From the NCBI GenBank assembly GCA_964493505.1, contig CAZBNP010000007.1, positions 140,673-204,672 of the forward strand: a DNA stretch of 64,000 nucleotides, given 5' to 3'. Positions 1-8,500 of this stretch are shown here, in pieces. How positions within the stretch are numbered: the stretch's first letter is position 1; each line of letters opens with the position of its first letter. This DNA comes from Chryseosolibacter sp964493505 (lineage in GTDB: Bacteria > Bacteroidota > Bacteroidia > Cytophagales > Cyclobacteriaceae). A model generated the notes under the pieces. It was not told where the DNA came from. It did no database searches and worked only from the letters and a program-made list of their open reading frames with translations. Position numbers and translations under genes: made by a program.

Positions 1-599
1 TATTTTCCACAGGCTTTTTCAATATGACGCAGAAACGAATCATCGGGTACCTGGATACCACCCACGCCCTGTATGCCTTCGACAATCACCGCGGCAACCT
101 CTGCGCTCATGACAGCATCAAACGCCTGCACATCATTGAGCGGCACAAAAGTAACGTCGTGTCCGGCATTGAATGGAGAGACTATCTTCGGGTTGTCAGT
201 AGCCGCTACCGCCCCGGACGTTCTTCCATGAAAAGCCTTTTTGAAAGCGATAATTTTTTTTCTGTCAGTAAGGAACGACGCAACCTTGAAAGCGTTTTCG
301 TTTGCTTCAGCACCCGAATTACACAGGAACAACTGATAGTCAGCATACCCCGACACCTCTCCGAGCCGGGTGGCGAACTCGCGTTGCAGGTTATTCTGAA
401 CGCTGTTCGAATAAAATCCTATCTTCTGAAGCTGCTCCGTCAGCCTGCTGACATAAAGAGGGTGAGAGTGACCGATCGAGATCACCGCGTGCCCGCCATA
501 GAGGTCGAGGTATTTCACGCCCTTCTCGTCCCATATCCAGGAGCCCCGACCCCGTACAGGATTGATATCAAACAAGGGGTAAACGTCGAATAGATCCAT
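1..599 (-). CDS. argD: Acetylornithine/succinylornithine aminotransferase, partial (3' end beyond the left edge)
   Basis: A PLP-dependent class III aminotransferase that converts N-acyl-glutamate semialdehyde to N-acyl-ornithine in cytoplasmic arginine synthesis. Reading the minus strand from the ATG at 597-599 gives an open frame of about 199 codons to the window edge. It starts MDLFDVYPLFDINPVRG, continues with GGHAVISIGHSHP and the PLP-phosphate-binding segment NSGAEANENAFK, then FHGRTSGAVAAT and IVEGIQGVGG, all typical of ArgD. The Schiff-base lysine lies in the missing C-terminal half. It is 20 bp downstream of argC on the same strand, so it is co-transcribed with the arginine cluster. 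Whether the substrate is acetyl- or succinyl-ornithine (Bacteroides fragilis uses succinylated intermediates) cannot be told from this part. Confidence 0.93.
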   Translation of the reverse strand, partial: MDLFDVYPLFDINPVRGRGSWIWDEKGVKYLDLYGGHAVISIGHSHPLYVSRLTEQLQKIGFYSNSVQNNLQREFATRLGEVSGYADYQLFLCNSGAEANENAFKVASFLTDRKKIIAFKKAFHGRTSGAVAATDNPKIVSPFNAGHDVTFVPLNDVQAFDAVMSAEVAAVIVEGIQGVGGIQVPDDSFLRHIEKACGK

Positions 600-619
600 G
601 AAAGCCTAAGTATTAGAAG

Positions 620-1591
620 TTAAAAAACAATACTTTTCAAACGCAGACCTTCGTGTTCTTCCAATCCGAACATCAGATTCATATTCTGGACAGCCTGCCC
701 TGACGCTCCTTTCAAAAGATTGTCGAGCGCGGTGTGAACCACCAGCTTATCGCCCTGTTTCTCAAGGGAGATAAGACACTTGTTCGAGTTTACGACTTGC
801 TTGAGGTCTATCGCGTTATCCGATACAATAGCAAAGGGATGGTCGCGGTAATATTCGTGATAAACCTGTCTGATCTCGTCCAGCGATTGGTCGTTCGAGA
901 TCACCGAACTCACAAAAATACCGCGTGTAAAATCGCCACGCCACGGAACAAAATTGATCGGCGCATTAAACGACGGCTGATGGGTCCGCAGGTGCATATT
1001 GATCTCGCGGAGATGTTGATGACTCAGCGTCTTGTATGCCGAGATATTGCTGGCCCGCCAGGTAAAATGTGTGGTATTCTGAAGCTTTTGCCCTGCGCCG
1101 GTAGAACCGGTGATTCCGGTGCTGTACACCTCCTTCAACATACCGTGTTTGGCCAGTGGAAGCAATCCCAGGGTGAGCGTCGTGGCAAAACAACCCGGGT
1201 TGGCAATGTTCTGTGCTGAGCGGATCTCGTCGCGATACAGTTCGGGAAGTCCGTAAACAAATTTTCTGCTGGGAGTAAACTCACCCAGACGAAAGTCCTG
1301 ACTAAGGTCGATTATCCTGATCGCGCTGTCAAAAGGATCCTCCGCCAGAAACTTCATGCTTTCGCCATGACCGAGGCAAAGGAAGATTACATCGGCATTC
1401 TGCTGAAGTGAATCAGTAAACAACATATCTGTTTCGCCGAGAAGATCGGAATGCGCGCTGTGCAATGGCTTGCCAGCACTGCTCCTGCTGTGAACAAATA
1501 CCAGCTCCACCCGCGGATGGTTTAACAACAAGCGGATGGTTTCACCCCCTGTAAAACCCGCACCTCCGATAATTCCTGCCTTGATCTTCAA
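620..1591 (-). CDS. argC: N-acetyl-gamma-glutamyl-phosphate reductase
   Basis: NADP-dependent reductase of the third arginine-pathway step, reducing N-acyl-glutamyl phosphate to the semialdehyde. The 323 residues show the N-terminal dinucleotide-binding motif GIIGGAGFTGGETIRLL (residues 7-23) and the catalytic cysteine in NIANPGCFATT. The C-terminal part has the usual HLREINMHL and NFVPWRGDFTRGI segments. Length is normal for the family. The start is a TTG codon at 1589-1591; no in-frame ATG sits nearby upstream. It lies 47 bp after argG and 20 bp before argD in one minus-strand operon. Confidence 0.95.
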   Translation of the reverse strand: MKIKAGIIGGAGFTGGETIRLLLNHPRVELVFVHSRSSAGKPLHSAHSDLLGETDMLFTDSLQQNADVIFLCLGHGESMKFLAEDPFDSAIRIIDLSQDFRLGEFTPSRKFVYGLPELYRDEIRSAQNIANPGCFATTLTLGLLPLAKHGMLKEVYSTGITGSTGAGQKLQNTTHFTWRASNISAYKTLSHQHLREINMHLRTHQPSFNAPINFVPWRGDFTRGIFVSSVISNDQSLDEIRQVYHEYYRDHPFAIVSDNAIDLKQVVNSNKCLISLEKQGDKLVVHTALDNLLKGASGQAVQNMNLMFGLEEHEGLRLKSIVF

Positions 1592-1638
1592 TTTCGTAAT
1601 CTTTTAAAACGTTAACGCTCAACCCGAAACCCGGAAAT

Positions 1639-2838
1639 CTAAACCTTAAACTTTGAAACCTGATAATAAATCATCGCCTGGTTGCCAAAAATCTTTGAGA
1701 ACCCCCGCACATCATCTCCGCTCCAGCCGAGGTTCATCTCGCCGTACTTACCAAACTCGGACGACATCAGGTCGAAGGGCGACTCGATACCCAGCACGGT
1801 GAAGCGATAGGGATAGAGTTGAATATGCACATCGCCCGTGACATGCTTCTGCGCAGTGGTCATAAACGCCTCCATGTCGCGCATCACCGGGTCGAGGTAC
1901 TGTCCTTCATGAAGCCAATTGCCGTAGAACTGCGCCAGTTGGTCCTTCCACGTCAGCTGCCACTTGGTAAGCACATGCTTCTCCAGCGCGTGGTGCGCCT
2001 TGATGATCACCACAGGGGCGGCGGCTTCGAAGCCAACGCGACCTTTTATACCGATGATGGTATCACCGACATGGATATCCCTTCCGATACCATAGGGCGC
2101 CGTGAGCGACTGAATGTATTGTATCGCGTCTACCGGATGAGCAAAATCGCGGTCGTTTACTTTGAGGAGCTCGCCCTGATCGAATGTCAGTTTCAGCGTT
2201 TCACTGTCGTGTTTTGTGACCTGCGTTGGCCATGCCTCTTCCGGGAGTGTACCCAGCGACGACAAGGTTTCCTTGCCTCCGACCGATGTACCCCACAATC
2301 CTTTGTTGATCGAGTACATAGCCTTGCTGAAGTTCATGTCCACGCCTTTCGATTTGAGATAACTGATCTCGTCTTCACGCGAAAGTTTCATTTCGCGTAT
2401 GGGAGTGATGATCTCGATGCCGGGCACGAGTATATTGAGGATCATATCAAAACGCACCTGGTCGTTTCCGGCCCCGGTGCTACCGTGCGCCACGGCGTCG
2501 GCACCAATTTCTCCGGCGTACCTGGCCGTGGCCAGCGCCTGCGACATCCTCTCCGCGCTCACGCTAAGCGGATAGGTGTTATTTTTGAGTACGTTTCCGT
2601 AAATGAGGTATCGGATAACGGAGTCGTAGTAGTTTTTCGTCTCGTCCACCGTCTTGTGGGATGCAACACCGAGGTCTTTTGCGCGCTTTTCAATCGCTTG
2701 CAACTCGGTATCGTCAAAGCCACCGGTATTTACGGTGAGCGTATGCACCTCATACCCTCTCTCTTCGCTGAGATATTTTACACAATACGAGGTATCTAAT
2801 CCTCCACTGAATGCCAGTACAACTTTTTTCTTAGTCAT
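1639..2838 (-). CDS. argG: Argininosuccinate synthase
   Basis: ATP-dependent ligase joining citrulline and aspartate. The 399-residue protein begins MTKKKVVLAFSGGLDTSYC, with the PP-loop SGGLDTS of the N-type ATP pyrophosphatase fold, and contains GSTGAGNDQVRFD, the citrulline/aspartate-binding segment of the family. The frame stays open 36 codons further upstream, but that stretch is unlike any ArgG and would run through the promoter, so the ATG at 2836-2838 is preferred. Its own promoter (2843-2872) sits so close that the mRNA is probably leaderless. The upstream GNAT gene ends about 100 bp away and argC follows by 47 bp. Confidence 0.96.
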   Translation of the reverse strand: MTKKKVVLAFSGGLDTSYCVKYLSEERGYEVHTLTVNTGGFDDTELQAIEKRAKDLGVASHKTVDETKNYYDSVIRYLIYGNVLKNNTYPLSVSAERMSQALATARYAGEIGADAVAHGSTGAGNDQVRFDMILNILVPGIEIITPIREMKLSREDEISYLKSKGVDMNFSKAMYSINKGLWGTSVGGKETLSSLGTLPEEAWPTQVTKHDSETLKLTFDQGELLKVNDRDFAHPVDAIQYIQSLTAPYGIGRDIHVGDTIIGIKGRVGFEAAAPVVIIKAHHALEKHVLTKWQLTWKDQLAQFYGNWLHEGQYLDPVMRDMEAFMTTAQKHVTGDVHIQLYPYRFTVLGIESPFDLMSSEFGKYGEMNLGWSGDDVRGFSKIFGNQAMIYYQVSKFKV

Positions 2839-2842
2839 GGTG

Positions 2843-2872
2843 CAAATGTAAAAGCTTAAAGCAGAAACCAAA
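2843..2872 (-). promoter_or_regulatory. Promoter of argG (-33/-7 Bacteroidota type)
   Basis: On the minus strand TTTG (2869-2872), an 18-nt spacer and TACATTTG (2843-2850) match both boxes of the Bacteroidota housekeeping promoter exactly. With the -7 box centred 7 nt before the start site, transcription would begin about one base before the argG ATG. Confidence 0.7.
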
Positions 2873-2881
2873 AGATTGCAA

Positions 2882-2935
2882 CGACAAGGCATTGCCTTGT
2901 CGTTAACAGTATCTCGCCGCTCTGAATCAGAGCGG
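2882..2935. repeat. Two short near-perfect palindromes between the acetyltransferase gene and argG
   Basis: 2882-2902 has 10-bp arms (cgacaaggca) around one base; 2917-2935 has 9-bp arms (ccgctctga) around one base. Both could fold as very tight hairpins in the transcript. They look like small dispersed REP-type palindromes, or they may terminate or process the message between the first and second genes of the cluster. Neither is followed by a clear U-run on the minus strand. Confidence 0.6.
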
Positions 2936-2939
2936 AGTA

Positions 2940-3740
2940 CTACCAAAAGAAGATTCCGAGGAGGGAGCGTTTTTTGCCGAGATCGCCCTGAACGCCCGTG
3001 CCGTTCTCTTTCTTGCGGAAAGACTTCAGTAACACATACTGCTTGTAGCGCATCCAGCGTTCGAAGAGCCTGAGGTTACTCCTGAATCCGCGGCGATCGG
3101 TGCGCGTCATCACGAGCGCGGACGACTTGCCGGTGTTGGCCGGCTCCTGTCCTTTCGCCGCCGGCAGTGGTGGCAATGGCATGTTGAGCTTGGCGGCGGC
3201 TTCTGCGGGGTCGAAAAGCATCGCTGTGCACAGGCAGTTCTTGCGTTCTTTCGCCACCAGGATATCGTAGTTCACACAACTGCGACACCCCTTCCAGAAC
3301 TCCTCATCCGTAGTAAGCTCTGAATAGGTCACCGGCTCGTATCCAAGATCGGAATTGATCTTCATCACCGCGAGGCCCGTGGTTAATCCAAATATCTTGG
3401 CATCCGGGTATTTCTCGCGGGAGAGCTCGAACACTTTTCGTTTGATGTCTGTGGCGACGCCAGTCTTGCGGAAAGCCGGGGCGACAATCAGTCCGGAGTT
3501 AGCGACGTATTTTTCGTGTTGCCAGGCTTCGATATAGCAGAATCCGACCCAGGCGCCTTCCGTTGTTACGGCAATGACGGCCTTGCCCTCCTGCATCTTC
3601 ATACGGATGTATTCAGGAGAGCGCTTGGCAATGCCTGTCCCGCGCGCTTTGGCTGACTCTTCCATCTCTGTCGAGATGGTGTCGGCGAAATGGATATCAT
3701 CAGGTTTCGCCACTCTGATGACGATATTGTTATTTTTCAA
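2940..3740 (-). CDS. GNAT-family N-acetyltransferase of the arginine cluster, candidate N-acylglutamate synthase
   Basis: A 266-residue protein whose N-terminal ~150 residues form a GNAT fold: VIRVAKPDDIHFADTIS, then AVTTEGAWVGFCYIEAWQ, and the acetyl-CoA-binding region around VAPAFRKTGVATDIKRKVF. A cysteine cluster (FWKGCRSCVNYD, NCLCTAM) and a basic C-terminal tail follow. Proteins of this form lie at the head of arginine operons in many Bacteroidota, which lack a classical ArgA/ArgJ, so the family is the natural candidate for glutamate N-acylation; that function is inferred from position, not shown. The start at 3738-3740 (MKNNNIVIRVAK) fits the domain edge. About 310 bp of leader separate it from the best promoter candidate. 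Confidence 0.85.
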   Translation of the reverse strand: MKNNNIVIRVAKPDDIHFADTISTEMEESAKARGTGIAKRSPEYIRMKMQEGKAVIAVTTEGAWVGFCYIEAWQHEKYVANSGLIVAPAFRKTGVATDIKRKVFELSREKYPDAKIFGLTTGLAVMKINSDLGYEPVTYSELTTDEEFWKGCRSCVNYDILVAKERKNCLCTAMLFDPAEAAAKLNMPLPPLPAAKGQEPANTGKSSALVMTRTDRRGFRSNLRLFERWMRYKQYVLLKSFRKKENGTGVQGDLGKKRSLLGIFFW

Positions 3741-4249
3741 TTTCTTAATGAATAGGGTGTTGAAAGAAAAGGGTTAAAAAGGATGCCGATAGCATATCCT
3801 ATGCTGAACAATGTCCCGGACCTTGTTCAGTCTGTCAACAGCGTTGTTGTACGGATTAAATGCGCACGTACCTGGCAGGCCTGGGTCGCCTGGTCACCAT
3901 ACAGGCGTTAGAAAAGAACCGGATAGTTCTGAAGGAAGGGTATGCAGCCATAGCCGCATTAATGAAGGTGAACGTAGTTTTCAATTTCTTTTAACAGTTT
4001 AATTGGCGTTAGAGGAAATCCATTCAGGTTACTTTAGTTTAACACTAGTGCAAAATTAAACGATATTTATCTGAATCCGTCAACGTTTTTACGAAGAAAT
4101 GTCAAAAAAAGTTCAGATCGTGAGCCTGCCGGCAGGTGTTGAGTGGGTTTGTGCGAGTTTCTGGCGCGTAGCCCGAGTTAAGGTGTATTGCTGATCGTGC
4201 TATCGAGCGTTAGTTTGCTCCTGCCAGGGGTCAAATATCACCTCACCAC
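3741..4249. other. 509-bp divergently flanked intergenic region with inverted repeats; leader of the arginine operon
   Basis: I see no convincing gene here. Near the start of the acetyltransferase gene two inverted repeats lie side by side: agcata/tatgct around 3 bases (3791-3805) and gaacaa/ttgttc around 11 bases (3806-3828). They are reasonable places for repressor binding or leader folding, but no ARG-box consensus is recognisable. A short plus-strand open frame (3811-4002) has no family features. The stretch 4085-4249 shows nothing further. Confidence 0.5.
4051..4083 (-). promoter_or_regulatory. Possible promoter of the arginine operon
   Basis: Minus strand TAATTTTG (4051-4058) matches TAnnTTTG. 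A TTG (4081-4083) lies 22 nt upstream, slightly long for the -33 box. It would give a ~310-nt leader before the acetyltransferase gene. Confidence 0.4.
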
Positions 4250-5365
4250 TTAAAAGTCCGGGCATGGAATCACCAGCTTATCCTTCGGTGGTTTGCGCGG
4301 GTTCCTCATAGGCCAGGTGTAAACAAGGCTGAACTCGTGAGCGCCGCCACTTCCCGGGCCGAGTTTGGAGATGGTATAGTCGAAGCTGTAACCGATGTTG
4401 ATCGCGTCTTTCGCGCCGATCTGGGTAAAGCCCAGCAGCAACACGATACTCTCATTGTTGATGATATCGTCAATATTCTTGAAAGGAACTCCGCGGTACC
4501 ACGTTCCCAGAACGAGAGGCTCAAAAGTGAAATACAACCCGAGATCCATCTGATCGAAATGCCCCTGATGGCGGTATTGGATCGCCGGCGCGATACTACG
4601 CTCCGAATCGCGCGCGTACACACCGCTGCCAACCACACCGGGCCGCATGTAGAACTTAAACCCTCCGTGAAGGGAGAACTTTATCGGCAAAGGGCTTTGC
4701 TCATCAATGATCGATTGGTTGGGCCGATTGAGATGATGCGCTGCCACACCCAGCCATGCTGACCGGGTAAAAAACACACCACCGAAAGAGATATCGAAAA
4801 ATGTTTTGCTGAAATTAGTGCTGAACGACTCCGCTGTCGGCTGGTCGATAAACTCTCCGGTACCGGGATTGAACTGGTCGCCGAATGTCAGTCTGTCGAA
4901 GTTTACATCGCGGTTGAACAACGCGAGCTGCACGCCGGGTCTGAAGCCGAGATAATCGGTCAACTGAAGTTCGTACGAGTACTGAAGCGCGAGGCTCATC
5001 GATCGCAGCCCCGCCAGCCCTTCGCGATCACGGGTTAGCAGGAAGCCCAGACCGCTGTTTATGTCTTCAATGAAATAGTCAGCGAAGACCGACATCGTTG
5101 TGAAATTAGCATCAATGGCGGGCCACTGGTTGCGGTAGTTGATTCCCGCGCGTGCCTGGTTGGTGGACCCTGCCAGGGCGGGATTCAGGTAGAGTGGCGC
5201 AGCGTAGAACTGCGAAAATTGCGGATCCTGGGCTTGTACTGTCCCTTGCGAGACACAAAGCCATAAAAATAAGACTGCCCAGGCCATCCCGAACGATGTC
5301 GCCAGACGCTGCCTTCGAAACAAGATCGGATGGTATGGGCGCTGTTGGCGGGAAGGTCTATACAT
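4250..5365 (-). CDS. PorP/SprF family type IX secretion system membrane protein
   Basis: Outer-membrane beta-barrel protein of the PorP/SprF family, which pairs with individual T9SS cargo proteins. After a long signal sequence ending VQA, the mature protein begins QDPQFSQFYAAPLYLNPALAG, the hallmark N-terminus of the family, followed by AGINYRNQWPAI and many short amphipathic strands (IGYSFDYTISKLGPGSGGAHEFSL near the C-terminus is typical). The ATG at 5363-5365 gives 371 residues; an ATG 11 codons earlier (5398) is also possible. It is transcribed divergently from the giant type B cargo at 5549, mirroring the sprB-sprF arrangement of Flavobacterium johnsoniae, so it probably helps export or anchor that protein. 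Confidence 0.9.
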   Translation of the reverse strand: MYRPSRQQRPYHPILFRRQRLATSFGMAWAVLFLWLCVSQGTVQAQDPQFSQFYAAPLYLNPALAGSTNQARAGINYRNQWPAIDANFTTMSVFADYFIEDINSGLGFLLTRDREGLAGLRSMSLALQYSYELQLTDYLGFRPGVQLALFNRDVNFDRLTFGDQFNPGTGEFIDQPTAESFSTNFSKTFFDISFGGVFFTRSAWLGVAAHHLNRPNQSIIDEQSPLPIKFSLHGGFKFYMRPGVVGSGVYARDSERSIAPAIQYRHQGHFDQMDLGLYFTFEPLVLGTWYRGVPFKNIDDIINNESIVLLLGFTQIGAKDAINIGYSFDYTISKLGPGSGGAHEFSLVYTWPMRNPRKPPKDKLVIPCPDF

Positions 5366-5548
5366 GAAGTTTCGCTTGTTACGACTACAATAAGGCAAAT
5401 TAAACTTATATCCGAAATTAATAAAACACTATTCGTCCGGCTTCGGACTGATTTTTACGCGTCGTTGCCGCTTACCGTACAATCCTGATTATTAACGGTA
5501 TTTTTTAGGCAAATTGTATACTTTAGGGGAACTTGGGCGTTTTAAAGT

Positions 5549-8500
5549 ATGAATTTATTTGTTAACAAGATGACCACCGCCATGCGTGGAGCCTTGCCTT
5601 CGGTTATCAGGCATCTCTCGTCGACATTTCTGTTTACGCTCATGGTCGTGTCGTCCGTGGTCGCGCAGGATTTCACGCAACACAACTGGTATTTCGGGAA
5701 TTCGTCTAACGGTATCCGCTTCGGTCGTTCAGATAACCAGGCATCTCTCATAACAAACAAATCCAATCTCGGTATGGGGGGTAGCGCTGTAGCTTCCGAC
5801 CCCGTAAACGGGAATCTGCTCTTCTATACGGATGGTGTCAATGTATTCGACATTAGTCACTCCGCAATGCCCAACGGTCCGCTCGTCGGAAACCCTGCGG
5901 GTAATCAGCCCGTTGCCGTGGCCAAACGCCCCGGATCGGTCTATGAGTACTATGTCTTTACAACCACGGCAGGTGGCCAGGCATACTACAGCATCGTAGA
6001 CATGTCTGCGTTTGGCAACTCAACCTTCCCCAGCCCCCCGATGGGTGCTATTGATGGTACCCGTAGAAACATTGCTATCGCCGCGCTCACAAACCAGTCG
6101 GAAGCGATGATTGTCGTCGGAGATGAGACCGGAAAAGCCTTCTGGCTGATCACGCGCGAAAACGGAGCGCCAAATTATTCCGTTACGCTGTTCGATGAAT
6201 CCATCGAAGGACCGGTATCAACCACCGTCACCACGCTGGGGCTGATCGACGCAGCCGCCAATCTTTCGTGGCACGCAGCCACCGGAAGGATCGCGGTATC
6301 ACCCCGGGAAGCGAACCGGGATATCGAAATCCTCAACTTCGACACCGCTACCGGCGTATTGACCTACAACCAAAGAATATTGAATACGGCCGTAGCCAAC
6401 GCGCCAACACAAGCGATCTATGACACCGAGTGGAGTAACAACGGACAATACCTTTATGTCTCCCGGCATGGAGAGGCAGGCATTCAGGCCGATGTTCTCC
6501 AGTTTGACTTCCTCAACCAAACGACAACCCTGGCTTCGGTCCTGCCGCAGCCCAACACCATTTTCAGGAGTTACGGACTCCAGACGGCGCCGGACAGCGC
6601 TATCTATCATTTATATCAGGCAACCAACGGCGGGCCTTTTCTCGCCGCTACGCTCACTAATACCGATACCGTTGCGCACCAGGTAGTCTACACCGCCTTC
6701 CCCGACGCCCCGGACTTCAACGGCATGCAGTTCCCCTCGTTCGCGCCGAAAGACAGTATTGAGTTCACGGTCGATTTCGTAGCCCAGAACGAATGCGCCA
6801 ATACGCCGGTACCCTTCTATCCAACCGTCGTCCCTACGGCCGACAGTCTCATCTGGAGCTTCGGCGACGGGAACTTTGGCGCGGGATGGAGCCCTGTACA
6901 CACCTATGAACAGGAAGGCATTATGCTGGTGGAAGTTATCGCCTTCCTGAACGGTGATACGGCCTACGCATCGCATCCGATCAATATCACCGCGTTCGAT
7001 CTGCAGATCACACTGGTGCAAGACACGACGGCCTGTGCATGCGAACTGCCCGTCAACGCACCTGTTTGTCCCGGCATTACACCTTTCGAAGTAACGGCGC
7101 AGGCGCAGGGTGGAACCATGCCGCAATACCAGTGGTATGGACCTGGGGGACTACTTCCCGGGGCGACAAGCACCACACTACGACCTGACTCGGCAGGATA
7201 CTATTACCTCGTCGCGACGGATCTAACGTGCAGTGCCTACGCGGGGGTGAACATCAAAGAATACGATTCGCTCGACCAGCGCGCCAACATCTGGTACTTC
7301 GGGAATGGCGCGGGTATCGACTTCAACCCATTGCCCGACAATCCCGCAGTCCCGATCGATGGCCCATTGAACACACCGGAGGGAACATCGGTTATCAGCG
7401 ACCGCAACGGCCAGGTTATTTTTTCGACCGACGGGTCGGTCGTTTACGACAAACTCAACCAGGTGATCAGCCCTCCCGGCGGCATCGGAGGTAACAATAC
7501 TTCGAGCCAGTCTGCATTGATCATACCGGTGCCGGGCGATGAAACGCTCTATTATATTTTTACAACGCAGGAAGTGGAAGGCGGAACGTTCGAACTTCGC
7601 TACTCCCTCTTTGACCTCAAGGAAAACAACGGACTCGGCGCACTGACCGTCATCAACCAGTTGCTCTTCAAACCCAGTACCGAGCGGATTACCGGTAACG
7701 CTAACTGGCTTATCGCGCACGAATTCGGAAACAATTCTTTCCGCGCTTACCCGATCACCACCAATGGCATCGGCAACCCAGTGGTGTCGGCCATCGGATC
7801 CGATCACAGTTTCACAGCGCTCGCAAACGGTCAGGGGTATATGAAACTCGGCGCACAAAACCGTCTTGTCGTAGCGTTGTCGACACCCGGCGTATCAAAC
7901 GTGGTTGAAATCTTCGACTTCGCAGATTCCACCGGCGCAGTGACAAATTTCCGTACAGCCGATCTCGAAAGTGCAACGGGACAGGTGTACGGCGTTGAGG
8001 TCTCTCCCGGTGGCAACAAGCTCTTTGCCACCCTCCGCGATGCAACACCTAAAATGTATGAGTTCGCGTTTGACTCTCTCGGGAACCCGTACCACAAACA
8101 AACCGTTGACGCCGGCGCCGATCTCGGCGCGATACAGATCGGACCCGACGGGCAGATCTATGTAGCCCGAAACAATAGCGGTACCCTCGGAATGTTCCAG
8201 GCCGCAGAAGATACGATCCAGCTTTCGGGCATCAGTGTGCTCCAGGATTTTGACCTCGCAGGAAATACCAGCATGCTCGGGCTCCCAAACTTCATACAGA
8301 CTATCTCTAACCCCGCTACTTCCCCTGACTTCAGTTTCACAGGATTGTGCCTGGGTGACTCGACATTCTTTACCGCTGTAGGCAAAGACCCGGCAATCGA
8401 CAAGTTCGACTGGGTATTTGGCGACGGACAGTCAGCACCTGACGGCGGACCGGAGATCGCACATTTGTACGCGGTACCTGGTACCTACTCCGTTGTACTC

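Noticed and set aside
24..593. Plus-strand 189-codon open frame at the left edge
   Set aside because: The minus strand of the same DNA encodes clear ArgD motifs; the plus frame has no family features.
1819..2799. 326-codon plus-strand open frame
   Set aside because: Antisense shadow of argG without recognisable domains.
3811..4002. 63-codon plus-strand open frame in the arginine leader
   Set aside because: No domain features and no promoter; it crosses the inverted repeats.
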